From positions 1 to 38,667 of the IMG/VR virus record IMGVR_UViG_3300049008_000029: a stretch of 38,667 bases of DNA. One strand, 5' to 3'. Below, one piece after another: positions 9,001 to 14,908 of the stretch. The first letter of the stretch is position 1. Each line of letters opens with the position of its first letter. A program made the position numbers and the translations under genes. A model generated the notes under the pieces. It did no database searches and was not told the DNA's origin. It worked only from the letters and a program-made list of their open reading frames with translations. Origin of the DNA: a virus.

Positions 9001-10308
9001 GCAATTGGTCAACAAACACTCTTCTCCAACACCACCGCATCCAACAACACCGCTGTGGGGTATCAGGCGGGGTATGCGAACACAACGGGTGGCATGACTG
9101 CCGTTGGTTATTTAGCATTACGTGCCGCAACAACTGCTCAGTGGAATACCGCTGTAGGCACTCAAGCTCTTAACGCCACTACAGGTTACGGGAATACCGC
9201 ACTTGGGCATGCGGCTGGACTAGCCAATACATCAGCGCAATATAACGTCTTTGTTGGATATGAATCTGGTACTGCCTTCAATGGAACCGGTGATACGTAC
9301 AACACCTTCATAGGTACGGGTTCAGGCAAAGCAACAACTACCGGAGCTAGTAACACCGCTTTAGGCGGGCAAGCCCTTAACGCCAACACCACCGCCTCCA
9401 ACAATACCGCTGTGGGGTATCAGGCGGGGTATTCGAATACAACAGGGGCGAATAATACTGCTGTGGGGTATCAGGCGGGGTACACGGGTACAACGGCTGC
9501 AAAGAATACTTTCTTAGGGTATCAGGCGGGCTACGACTTAACCACAGGAATACAGAATACATTTATAGGTAGCGCTTCTGCTTATGGCGCTGGCTCTGCC
9601 GTAACCACCGGCTCCAAGAACGTCATCCTCGGCGGCTACACCGGCTCCGCAGCCCCAATCTCCGCAACCGGCAGCAACTACATCGTACTCAGCGATGGGG
9701 ATGGGAATGTTCGGGGTACGTTTGATAGCAGTGGAAACTTGTTGGTTGGGACTACGAGTCGAGGACAAACTGAAAAATTAACTGTATTTGGTGGTGCTGA
9801 ACAAAACCAAGTGGTTTACTTCAGAAGTTCCAACTCTGTCCCCGGCGGAATTTTTGTAGACTATGTTGCAACGCCAAATAATTCGGGCAACCAGTTTTTG
9901 TATTGTACTGACGCAACAGCACCAAGAATGTCTGTTTTGTCTAATGGCGGCATATCTAACTATGCCGCAAACAATGTAATTCTTTCTGACCGTAGAGAAA
10001 AAACAAACTTTACTCCTGCAACTTCTTATTTAGCCAAGATTTGTGCAATCCCTGTCCAGACCTTTAACTACATTGACCAAAACCTTGAAGAAGATGGCGG
10101 CCTAACATTAGGCGTTGTGGCGCAAGATGTTCAATCCGTTGCCCCTGAGTTAGTAACTGAAGGCAATTGGGGTACTAAAGAATCTCCAAAAATGCGATTG
10201 GAAATTTACCAAACTGACTTGCAATATGCGCTAATGAAGTGCATCCAAGAACAACAAGCCCAGATTGAATTGCTTACAACACGCTTGGCAACACTTGAAG
10301 CCAAATAA
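6061..10308 (+). CDS. Giant tail fibre with YadA-like head repeats and S74 intramolecular chaperone (1415 aa)
   Basis: The likely receptor-binding fibre. Residues 1-80 form a putative attachment domain. About residues 130-340 contain repeats of the type NGGTGVTT...SPTLVTPxLGTPS, typical of phage fibre shafts. About residues 820-1170 contain many copies of an NTAVGYQAGYxNTTG-like unit, the left-handed beta-roll repeat of trimeric autotransporter (YadA) heads. The C-terminal 107 residues form an S74 peptidase/chaperone domain: Ser1309 in LSDRREKTN with Lys1314 is the expected self-cleavage dyad, followed by helices ending in a coiled coil. By family knowledge this domain guides trimerisation and then cuts itself off before Ser1309. 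Codon use shifts to A/T-rich in several internal blocks, consistent with module exchange. Confidence 0.92.
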   Translation: MANMQVTVIDGNNITVSLDKGVAGVGISSVSLVVIDSANYLLITYTNGTTQTVGPVGVIQYTGTSPINIAGSVISLTTVPVSLGGTGQVTANAGFNALAPAQTTAAGKYLKSDGTNAAWDQLDISTADITGTLPVVNGGTGVTTKTGTGSVVLSTSPTLVTPLLGTPTSGVATNLTGLPLTTGVTGTLPVLNGGTGVTTSTGTTNVVLSNSPTLVTPALGTPSALVGTNITGTASGLTAGSVTTNANLTGAVTSVGNAASLGSFTSLQLLTALTDETGTGANVFATSPTLVTPALGTPSALVGTNITGTASGFTAGSVTTNADLTGPITSVGNATTIVGPIPAVTLSGTISGGGNQINNVVIGTVTPLAGSFTNITGSANAIISVSDSVNAALRITQLGTGNALLVEDSTNPDSTPFVIDASGNVIAGYTATVTGTGPSTATTPTVQIHGTTNNKSSIGLYNWSSTGSLVDTLSFNRSLSNTIGTFGGAVTSGVDLGIISFSGDDGTSFIESARIFAEVDGTPGTNDMPGRLVFATTADGASSPTERMRISSAGNVGIGGASTTGTSLQISKSITGSTVAWNLYNVGTIQSDVTSQAKIYVTNPSTAAASFVLPTLTHYFAQQGTIGAGSSVTNQYGFEANNTLTGATNNYGFYSNIAAAANRWNFYANGTAINYFAGDVGIGTNAPGYKLQVSGTLGVTGDTTLGTLVTTGLGVTTGASGIELGGSRTGDGDSYIDFHSTSGSDNEFRIIRSSGTNGNVSLSNAGTGIFAIRSIGVGTMVFSIGGTDRLSIGGAGLVSVTGTFSTTGDATINGQTVGKGAGNLATNTAHGTSALAANTTGAAVVAIGSQALKVNTTGSDNTVIGRDAGLANTTGSSLSALGQGALLVNISGSNNTAIGSEALRSNTTASNNTAMGYQAGYSTTTQGNSTAIGYQALYTNTTGYGTAVGYQAGHGNTTGLANVALGYQTLFASSTGSGNTAIGQQTLFSNTTASNNTAVGYQAGYANTTGGMTAVGYLALRAATTAQWNTAVGTQALNATTGYGNTALGHAAGLANTSAQYNVFVGYESGTAFNGTGDTYNTFIGTGSGKATTTGASNTALGGQALNANTTASNNTAVGYQAGYSNTTGANNTAVGYQAGYTGTTAAKNTFLGYQAGYDLTTGIQNTFIGSASAYGAGSAVTTGSKNVILGGYTGSAAPISATGSNYIVLSDGDGNVRGTFDSSGNLLVGTTSRGQTEKLTVFGGAEQNQVVYFRSSNSVPGGIFVDYVATPNNSGNQFLYCTDATAPRMSVLSNGGISNYAANNVILSDRREKTNFTPATSYLAKICAIPVQTFNYIDQNLEEDGGLTLGVVAQDVQSVAPELVTEGNWGTKESPKMRLEIYQTDLQYALMKCIQEQQAQIELLTTRLATLEAK
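6440..7060 (+). repeat. Shaft repeats in the fibre gene
   Basis: Imperfect DNA repeats encode the NGGTGVTT and SPTLVTPxLGTPS units. Particularly similar blocks lie at about 6690-6800 and 6925-7040 (both encode LGTPSALVGTNITGTASG followed by TAGSVTTNA). The copies differ mostly at third codon positions, so the protein repeat is under selection. Confidence 0.8.
8790..9560 (+). repeat. YadA-like head-repeat DNA in the fibre gene
   Basis: Near-identical stretches containing ggggtatcaggcgggg occur at about 8805, 9056, 9416 and 9466, embedded in a longer series of degenerate units that encode (N/S)TA(V/I)GYQA. The interval is a substrate for unequal recombination that could lengthen or shorten the fibre. 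Confidence 0.85.
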
Positions 10309-10323
10309 CCCAAAGGAACCACT

Positions 10324-10650
10324 ATGACTACCTTCACCACAACCATCAATTCGATGTACACCCTGCCCCAAGTTGAGGGTCAGACGGACGTTGTTGTTAC
10401 CGCTATGTACACCGTCAGCGGTGTAGACGGCGAATACGTTGCCTCAATCGGCGGCTCACAGCAGTTCACCATTTCCCAAGACGATCCGGGTTTCACGCCG
10501 TACGACGAGCTTACCCAAGCCCAAGTCATTGGCTGGATTCCAGAGTCGGCAATCGACAGCGCACAAGCCTGTGTGCAGGGCCAGATCAACAGTATGATCA
10601 CGCCTCCTATTTCCCCCACTTCACAAGCACTTCCTTGGATTCCAGCATGA
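10324..10650 (+). CDS. Small protein after the tail fibre (108 aa)
   Basis: Starts 15 bases after the fibre stop with AAGGA upstream. It is acidic and beta-rich at the N-terminus (YTLPQVEGQTDVVVTAMYTV), followed by an amphipathic helix containing PESAIDSAQACVQGQIN and a Pro-rich end. The position suggests a fibre-associated or fibre-assembly role; no family motif is clear to me. Its stop overlaps the next start as ATGA. Confidence 0.6.
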   Translation: MTTFTTTINSMYTLPQVEGQTDVVVTAMYTVSGVDGEYVASIGGSQQFTISQDDPGFTPYDELTQAQVIGWIPESAIDSAQACVQGQINSMITPPISPTSQALPWIPA

Positions 10651-10796
10651 TCAACATTACCCTGACCGTCGAAGAAGTAAACGCAATCCTGCAAGTTCTT
10701 GGCGACCTGCCCAGCAAGACCGGCGCATGGCCCCTGATCGTCAAGATCAAAGAGCAAGCTGATGCGCAACTTGCCCCGGCTGAACCGACTGAGTAA
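10647..10796 (+). CDS. Small helical protein (49 aa)
   Basis: A 49-residue gene coupled by ATGA to the preceding one. It reads MINITLTVEEVNAILQVLG at the start, a beta strand followed by an amphipathic helix, and ends acidic and Pro/Ala-rich. Small proteins of this kind are frequent just upstream of lysis genes in siphophages, but no function can be read from the sequence. It ends five bases before the next gene. Confidence 0.7.
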   Translation: MINITLTVEEVNAILQVLGDLPSKTGAWPLIVKIKEQADAQLAPAEPTE

Positions 10797-10801
10797 ACCC
10801 A

Positions 10802-11035
10802 ATGGACTATCAATCCCTCTTCAACGCCGGTTTTCTCATCGCCAGCACGGTCGCCGGGTGGTTTGCTCGGGAACTCTGGACGGCGGTCAAAGAATTGAAA
10901 TCTGACCTATCAAAGCTTAGTTCCGAGATTCCCAAGACCTACGTCACCCGCGATGACTACCGGCAAGACCTCAAGGAAATCCGCGACCTGCTTGCCAAGA
11001 TATTTGACAAGCTTGATGGTAAAGTTGACAGATGA
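10802..11035 (+). CDS. Small membrane/coiled-coil protein of the lysis cassette (77 aa)
   Basis: One N-terminal hydrophobic segment (about residues 6-22) is followed by a heptad-rich charged helix (residues 25-75). This is the layout of XhlA-type or DUF2730-type proteins that accompany holins and endolysins. It overlaps the lysozyme start by ATGA, so its product is made with the endolysin. It may assist membrane disruption or endolysin export; that role is inferred from layout and position. Confidence 0.6.
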   Translation: MDYQSLFNAGFLIASTVAGWFARELWTAVKELKSDLSKLSSEIPKTYVTRDDYRQDLKEIRDLLAKIFDKLDGKVDR

Positions 11036-11451
11036 ATATCATCCAGCAGTTGCGAAATGAAGAGGGCGTGGTGGCTCACGCTTACCAGGACACGCTCGGG
11101 TTCTGGACTATCGGCGTTGGCCGGCTGATCGACCAGCGCAAGGGTGGCTTGCTCTATCCAGATGAGATTGACTACTTGTTGGCAAACGATGTGAAACGCA
11201 AGACTGACGGTCTGAACGATGCGCTCCCTTGGTTTCATTTGCTCGATGAACGCAGGCAGGCAGTCCTGATCGGGATGGCATTCCAGATGGGCGTAAAGGG
11301 CCTCTTGGCCTTCACGACAACCCTCGGCCACGTCAGGGTTGGCCGCTACGCCGAGGCCGCTGTAGCCATGCTGGAGTCCACCTGGGCCAAGCAGACGCCA
11401 GAGCGGGCCAAGCGGTTGTCTAAGCAGATGGAGACAGGCGAATGGCAATAG
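11032..11451 (+). CDS. Endolysin, T4-type lysozyme (GH24, 139 aa)
   Basis: Muramidase that cuts the beta-1,4 bond between N-acetylmuramic acid and N-acetylglucosamine to release progeny. The catalytic triad is at the same positions as in T4 lysozyme: Glu11, Asp20 and Thr26 in the pattern E-x8-D-x5-T, with TIGVGR after it. The C-terminal lobe has AFQMGVKGLLAF and a W-x-x-QTPERAKRL helix matching the T4 enzyme. At 139 residues it is shorter than T4 lysozyme (164). There is no signal peptide or SAR segment, so export should depend on the adjacent holin. It overlaps the holin gene by 10 bases. Confidence 0.96.
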   Translation: MNIIQQLRNEEGVVAHAYQDTLGFWTIGVGRLIDQRKGGLLYPDEIDYLLANDVKRKTDGLNDALPWFHLLDERRQAVLIGMAFQMGVKGLLAFTTTLGHVRVGRYAEAAVAMLESTWAKQTPERAKRLSKQMETGEWQ

Positions 11452-11822
11452 ATAGCGCAATCGCTGATCTTGCCGAAACGGTCATCACCCGCATTTGGCC
11501 TGATAAATCTGAGGCAGAAAAGCAACAACTCGCCGCTGCGGTTCAACTGGTGCAAGGCCAGATGGATATCAACAAAGCTGAAGCTGCCTCCGGCTCAGTC
11601 TTTATCGGCGGCTGGCGTCCAGCGATTGGCTGGGTCTGCGCTGCCGCCCTGGCGTGTCAGTACATCGCTCGGCCCCTGCTGGTCTGGGCAGGCATCATTA
11701 CCGGCCACAATTGGCCCGTACTACCTGGGCTTGATGACAACCTCTGGCAACTCATGCTGGGCATGCTGGGCATGGGTGGCCTGCGTACTGTTGAGAAGGT
11801 CAAGGGCGTTGCATCGTCCTGA
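11442..11822 (+). CDS. Holin of the GTA 3TM type (126 aa)
   Basis: The sequence RPAIGWVCAAALACQYIARPLL followed by GLDDNLWQLMLGMLGMGGLRTVEK matches the layout of the three-transmembrane holin family found in gene transfer agents and many phages, in which a final helix ends in a conserved Gly-Leu-Arg-Thr-x-Glu-Lys. An N-terminal amphipathic helix precedes the membrane segments. It should permeabilise the inner membrane and let the adjacent lysozyme reach the wall. Its stop overlaps the next start (TGATG). Confidence 0.85.
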   Translation: MAIDSAIADLAETVITRIWPDKSEAEKQQLAAAVQLVQGQMDINKAEAASGSVFIGGWRPAIGWVCAAALACQYIARPLLVWAGIITGHNWPVLPGLDDNLWQLMLGMLGMGGLRTVEKVKGVASS

Positions 11823-12262
11823 TGGACGCCGCAGGGGTCAATGAAGGCGCCAAGGCTGCAATTGGAACCCTCAAAGAGTCCATAGCAGTTGGCAAAGAAG
11901 GTGGCAAGCTTGTCGCCGATGTCCAAGCAGACTCGCATGCCGTAATCCTTCAGCAGCGCCGCATCCGTGAGCATGACCGGCGCAGGCAAGAGCAACTTGG
12001 AAGCCTGCAAGAGCAGAGGGCTTACCAACACTTCGTTGCCAAGCGGCAAGAATACAAAACAACTGAAGACCTAAAGCGCCACATACTCAAAGAGCATGGC
12101 GTAGCCGGCTGGGCTGAATTCCTCAAAGCCAAAGCTGACATCGAGGCTCAAGATAAACTCGAGGCCTCGAAAGTCAGTGAAGATGAACATGCTATGAATG
12201 ATGCAACGTGGTGGTGTTTTGCGGCGGGTGCGCTAATTGCGTACCTGATTACCAATGGCTAG
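11822..12262 (+). CDS. C-terminally membrane-anchored helical protein (146 aa)
   Basis: A long, highly charged helical protein (R/E/Q/K-rich through residues 30-120) with one hydrophobic C-terminal segment (TWWCFAAGALIAYLIT). The orientation is opposite to Rz, which has its membrane anchor at the N-terminus, so I do not call it a spanin. It is coupled to the holin by TGATG and overlaps the next small gene by 8 bases. The context suggests a lysis accessory or late morphogenesis role, unproven. Confidence 0.65.
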   Translation: MDAAGVNEGAKAAIGTLKESIAVGKEGGKLVADVQADSHAVILQQRRIREHDRRRQEQLGSLQEQRAYQHFVAKRQEYKTTEDLKRHILKEHGVAGWAEFLKAKADIEAQDKLEASKVSEDEHAMNDATWWCFAAGALIAYLITNG

Positions 12263-12356
12263 GCGGTATGGCAAGCTGGCCGCTATCTTGATCCTTGTCT
12301 ACGCCTTGCTGTCGATCTGGTTGAAGCATGGGCATAAGGTTAAGCCGCCGCATTAG
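12255..12356 (+). CDS. Mini membrane protein at the end of the late operon (33 aa)
   Basis: Begins MARRYGKLAAILILVYALLS, a basic N-terminus followed by one transmembrane helix, then a basic tail ending in KPPH. It overlaps the preceding gene by 8 bases and converges on the leftward gene ending at 12340, overlapping its 3' end by 17 bases. It could be a small lysis peptide. No lipobox Cys is present, so it is not an o-spanin. Confidence 0.55.
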   Translation: MARRYGKLAAILILVYALLSIWLKHGHKVKPPH

Positions 12357-12600
12357 ATTCAGCAGCAAGATCAAGGGCTAGGCGCTTGTGGAAAGATTCC
12401 TCGCCATCATCTCCACTCACTAGCCAATCAATGCGCTGTGCATAGATTTCAGCGCGTTTTAGCAGTCGTAGTGCGGTGCGAAACTGGACGATTGTTTCTT
12501 CTGTATATCTGCCATCTTCGTCTTTGCTGATCAATTGCTCAATGCTGTCAGCAATGTCGCCAATTTTGTATTGGGCATAGTTAAAGTGGCCGCCGCTCAT
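12340..12600 (-). CDS. Conserved phage protein MSGGHF family (86 aa)
   Basis: Starts MSGGHFNYAQYKIGDIADSI, a type of N-terminus I recognise from many small early proteins of phages and prophages of unknown function. The rest is helical and acidic. It is the last gene of the leftward operon and is coupled to the upstream gene by ATGA. Its 3' end overlaps the end of the rightward late operon, and I see no clear terminator between the convergent operons. Confidence 0.75.
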   Translation of the reverse strand: MSGGHFNYAQYKIGDIADSIEQLISKDEDGRYTEETIVQFRTALRLLKRAEIYAQRIDWLVSGDDGEESFHKRLALDLAAESNAAA

Positions 12601-12755
12601 AATGTTCTCCCATTTTTAAGTTTGCATTCACCAACAGCCTTGCTGGCGCACCTACTAAATTTAATACACCAATCGTTGTATTGTTTAACTAAATTGGATT
12701 CTTTTGGATGACCGGAATTGTGATGGGCTTTGCAGCCTTTGCAATGTGGGTTCAT
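12597..12755 (-). CDS. Small Cys-rich protein, possible zinc binder (52 aa)
   Basis: I place the start at 12755 because it forms an ATGA overlap with the upstream gene, the rule in this operon. Cys at 5, 8, 30, 36 and 44 and several His residues near the N-terminus (HCKGCKAHH) suggest zinc coordination. A longer in-frame start at 12821 would add another CPEC pair, making a larger zinc ribbon; it would overlap the upstream gene by 70 bases. Function unknown. Confidence 0.6.
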   Translation of the reverse strand: MNPHCKGCKAHHNSGHPKESNLVKQYNDWCIKFSRCASKAVGECKLKNGRTL

Positions 12756-12979
12756 GTGTTCTTCTCCTTTAATTTGGCTTCTGCATTCCGGGCAATGTTT
12801 GATACAGACCATCCAGCGCAATCCAGCGCTTCTTCATCCGTCAGCCCGACCCATGTGCGTTGCTGATCTTTGATAATCAACTCGGCGAACTTTACAGGGT
12901 CTAATTCACCGGAAACATAGTCTCCGCCATTTTCGATGACGAGAGCTTGGTCATACAGTTTGGCAATTATTTCATTCAT
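12752..12979 (-). CDS. Small helical early protein (75 aa)
   Basis: Coupled at both ends by ATGA. It reads MNEIIAKLYDQALV, then a central LIIKDQQRTWVGLTDEEALD segment and a C-terminal KLKEKN helix, a layout often seen in hypothetical early proteins of betaproteobacterial phages. No catalytic motif is visible. Confidence 0.7.
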   Translation of the reverse strand: MNEIIAKLYDQALVIENGGDYVSGELDPVKFAELIIKDQQRTWVGLTDEEALDCAGWSVSNIARNAEAKLKEKNT

Positions 12980-13218
12980 CTCGACTCCCTCGTCCTCTTA
13001 AATTTCGCCATCGTAAAGATAGACGGCGATGCACTAATTGAGAAATATGATGTACTGAATGGCCGGTTATTTTGCCGTTTGATGTGGCGAGTACCCAGCG
13101 GGTCATGGTGGGCCTGGGCTGCAATGGCCTCGGCCTCTGTGACGAACGAGCCAATATGCTCGTTGCCTACTCGGGCCAGCCACTTGGCGGCGCGTTTGTT
13201 AAAGACGATGCCGATCAT
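12976..13218 (-). CDS. Small protein with an AP2-like N-terminus (80 aa)
   Basis: Residues 1-35 (NKRAAKWLARVGNEHIGSFVTEAEAIAAQ) resemble the three-strand plus helix of the AP2/integrase DNA-binding domain that in phages is usually attached to HNH homing endonucleases. Here no nuclease domain follows; the C-terminal half is basic and Ser-rich. It may be a stand-alone DNA-binding protein or a remnant of a homing gene. ATGA coupling holds on both sides. Confidence 0.6.
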   Translation of the reverse strand: MIGIVFNKRAAKWLARVGNEHIGSFVTEAEAIAAQAHHDPLGTRHIKRQNNRPFSTSYFSISASPSIFTMAKFKRTRESR

Positions 13219-13427
13219 TTCAGTCCAATCTCCTTAACCCAACGCCGCGCATGCTCATAGCCGTCTTGCCAAGGCTCATCGCAAGGGGGCTCAACAGTGT
13301 TGGCCCAGGCTGTAATATGCGAAGTGGCAGCAGCCCAAGCGGTATCCCAAACTTCTTTGCTCCAGCCACCATCTGCTTCGGCAGCAGATCGCCCAATCCA
13401 AGCTTCAAATGCTTCGTTGCTGTTCAT
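13215..13427 (-). CDS. Trp/Ala-rich small early protein (70 aa)
   Basis: Starts MNSNEAFEAWIGR, contains seven Trp residues and ends HARRWVKEIGLK. The pattern FEAWI...W..A..AA is common in small phage early proteins of unknown role. Coupled to both neighbours by ATGA. No further function can be inferred. Confidence 0.65.
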   Translation of the reverse strand: MNSNEAFEAWIGRSAAEADGGWSKEVWDTAWAAATSHITAWANTVEPPCDEPWQDGYEHARRWVKEIGLK

Positions 13428-13624
13428 GTCTTTTCCAATTCAATTAACATATCAATGTAATGTCTGGCTTTCTCAAGGTCGGCAATGCCGCCTTTGTCGC
13501 GCCAGCGGGTGACGTACTTAATAACATTGCCTTCGCAGAATCCGATGCCATTTGCATGGATATATAGCACAGGCTGAATCTTCAGCTTGCTGTAGTGAGT
13601 GCCGCCAATTTGTTTTGCAGGCAT
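13424..13624 (-). CDS. DUF3310 protein (66 aa)
   Basis: The start at 13624 is chosen because GGAGG lies five bases upstream; longer in-frame starts lack this. The sequence has the DUF3310 signature: QIGGTHY, IQPVLYI, EGNVIKYVTRW, K-x-G, then DLEKARHYIDMLIE. Members are small phage proteins, sometimes named nucleotide kinase from weak similarity, whose activity has not been settled. The gene overlaps the upstream gene by 43 bases in another frame. Confidence 0.9.
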   Translation of the reverse strand: MPAKQIGGTHYSKLKIQPVLYIHANGIGFCEGNVIKYVTRWRDKGGIADLEKARHYIDMLIELEKT

Positions 13625-13743
13625 TTTTCCTCCGTTGAGAATCTGTGCATATTGCCGCATTCATAGCGGCGGTGAGTTACGTTATTTGCCCGCTGCTCGG
13701 TCTTCTTGACCAAGGCCCAGGCGTGGCAAATAGGGCATTTCAT
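13582..13743 (-). CDS. Small zinc-ribbon-like protein (53 aa)
   Basis: Starts MKCPICHAWALVKKT with a CPIC knuckle, then RRYECGNMHRFST, which supplies Cys and His for a second knuckle. This is the layout of small Ogr/zinc-ribbon-like phage proteins. The start at 13743 forms ATGA with the upstream gene. DNA binding is plausible but not demonstrated by the sequence. Confidence 0.7.
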   Translation of the reverse strand: MKCPICHAWALVKKTEQRANNVTHRRYECGNMHRFSTEEKCLQNKLAALTTAS

Positions 13744-13934
13744 GTATAGGCCAAAAGCATTGCGATAGCAGCAGCAAAACATGCTGCCATGACAAAGGCC
13801 ACCGCCGTAATATGCTGACGGTCTGCGGCCTCCTCGAGCAATGCTCGCTGAAGATACGCATCAGTGGCGTATTCGATCTTGCGCTGGTACGCAAGGCCAA
13901 TCTTGACCTTGCCGGTGTTGTAAGGTGTTGTCAT
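13740..13934 (-). CDS. Small C-terminal-anchored membrane protein (64 aa)
   Basis: A charged N-terminal half (QRKIEYATDAYLQRALLEEA) precedes a single hydrophobic helix at residues 42-62 (ITAVAFVMAACFAAAIAMLL). ATGA coupling on both sides. It could be an early membrane-acting protein such as a superinfection or inhibition factor, but no motif supports a specific role. Confidence 0.65.
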   Translation of the reverse strand: MTTPYNTGKVKIGLAYQRKIEYATDAYLQRALLEEAADRQHITAVAFVMAACFAAAIAMLLAYT

Positions 13935-14068
13935 TTCATATCCTTTGCTAATGTCTTGATGAGTTCACGATTTGCAGGCTTTACCCACACGGTCACTGCA
14001 ATAAGGCCTGCATCCCTATAGCGCTGGCGCTCTGCCTGCTTACGTTCGTTTGCGGTAGCTGGTTTCAT
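13931..14068 (-). CDS. Tiny basic protein, possible DNA binder (45 aa)
   Basis: Starts MKPATANERKQAERQRYRDA followed by GLIAVTVWVKP and a short helix. A basic helix followed by one strand and the VTVWV motif is common in very small phage proteins that resemble ribbon-helix-helix subunits. It overlaps the upstream and downstream genes by ATGA, which supports it as a real gene. Confidence 0.7.
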   Translation of the reverse strand: MKPATANERKQAERQRYRDAGLIAVTVWVKPANRELIKTLAKDMK

Positions 14069-14265
14069 TTGCTGTATGCCTCCCAGGCAGCGTCTTCAAT
14101 CTTGGACTTGGCGTAGGAATCAATCAGTTCCGTCAGATCGGCATCGCCAAGGTGGGCCGAGACAAAGGTCATCAGGCATTCGTTGTCTTGATACCACTCT
14201 TCGGTGTACTCGCAGACGCAAGCGAGATCGAGGTCGTAGATGGTGTAGTTGAAGCAGAAGTGCAT
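14065..14265 (-). CDS. Small acidic early protein (66 aa)
   Basis: Starts MHFCFNYTIYDLDLACVCEYTEEW and stays acidic to the end. GGAG lies upstream, inside the end of the preceding gene. The N-terminus resembles other small phage proteins of unknown role that begin with an M-x-F-x-Y-T-I-Y strand. No motif-based function. Confidence 0.65.
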   Translation of the reverse strand: MHFCFNYTIYDLDLACVCEYTEEWYQDNECLMTFVSAHLGDADLTELIDSYAKSKIEDAAWEAYSK

Positions 14266-14267
14266 GA

Positions 14268-14483
14268 TTACTCCAGATCGGTAGTAATCAGCCCAGGACG
14301 GGCCATTACATGCCAGAGGGCGCGTGTTGGCGACTTGGCCGCTGACAGAATCTTGTCGTCCCGCATCTTGACCGTAATAATGTCCGGCATGCGGTTGATG
14401 ACAAGGTCTTTGTGCGCTGGGAATGAATTCAGTAGCGCATCAAGCTGACGGGTTGTCAGGGCGTGGGGCAAGGAGATATGCAT
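14268..14483 (-). CDS. Small early protein (71 aa)
   Basis: Starts after GAGGG with MHISLPHALTTRQLDALLN. It contains alternating strands and helices with a basic central part (KMRDDKILSAAKSPTRAL). The 56-base gap to the upstream nuclease gene is the widest break in the leftward operon and could hold an internal promoter or processing site, though no good hexamers are visible. Function unknown. Confidence 0.65.
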   Translation of the reverse strand: MHISLPHALTTRQLDALLNSFPAHKDLVINRMPDIITVKMRDDKILSAAKSPTRALWHVMARPGLITTDLE

Positions 14484-14539
14484 AAAATTCCCTCTTTTCT
14501 TAACATGTCATGTGAACCGGGCTATTCCGGCAAGCCATC

Positions 14540-14908
14540 TTATCCCTTGTGGCCTGTCACTTTAGTAGGGACAAACCCTAGTTCTAAGATCTTTTTCTTG
14601 GCATCTTCAAAGCCCCGGCCAACTATCACTTTGTGACCGATAGCCAAGAGGTGGCTATGCCAATCGCGCTGCTCTGGTGATAGCACACCGCCCTTGGTGC
14701 GCTTCATTTCAATCCAAAGCGTCCAAGCTGGCACGAAAAGATCGGGGACTCCTGCACTGACTCCTTCGGCTTTTAGCCTGCCTGCGGCGGCGATACCGCG
14801 CAAGCCACCGTTAGGGATCGCAAAGACCCGCGCATCAAAGCCTTGCCTGATCCAGCGCACCAGTTCGCGCTGCTCCTCGTGTTCTGTTGGGACTCGTGTA
14901 GGGGTCAT
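14540..14908 (-). CDS. VRR-NUC domain nuclease (122 aa)
   Basis: A stand-alone VRR-NUC, a PD-(D/E)XK-type nuclease found in phage replication modules and, in larger form, in FAN1. The visible signature is Glu11/Glu12 near the N-terminus, GVPDLFVP with Asp56, and IEMKR giving Glu67-x-Lys69, then Gln80. Family members cut branched or flapped DNA. Its 5' end overlaps the last 74 bases of the helicase gene in a different frame, which ties their translation together. Probable job: trimming recombination or replication intermediates with the upstream helicase. Confidence 0.92.
   Translation of the reverse strand: MTPTRVPTEHEEQRELVRWIRQGFDARVFAIPNGGLRGIAAAGRLKAEGVSAGVPDLFVPAWTLWIEMKRTKGGVLSPEQRDWHSHLLAIGHKVIVGRGFEDAKKKILELGFVPTKVTGHKG

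Noticed and set aside
3026-10308. Diversity-generating retroelement acting on the hub or fibre
   Set aside because: The A/T-rich variable patches prompted this idea, but there is no reverse transcriptase gene and I saw no template/variable repeat pair with adenine-specific differences.
11822-12356. The 146-aa and 33-aa genes as Rz/Rz1 spanins
   Set aside because: The 146-aa protein has its hydrophobic segment at the C-terminus, not the N-terminus, and the 33-aa protein has no lipobox cysteine.
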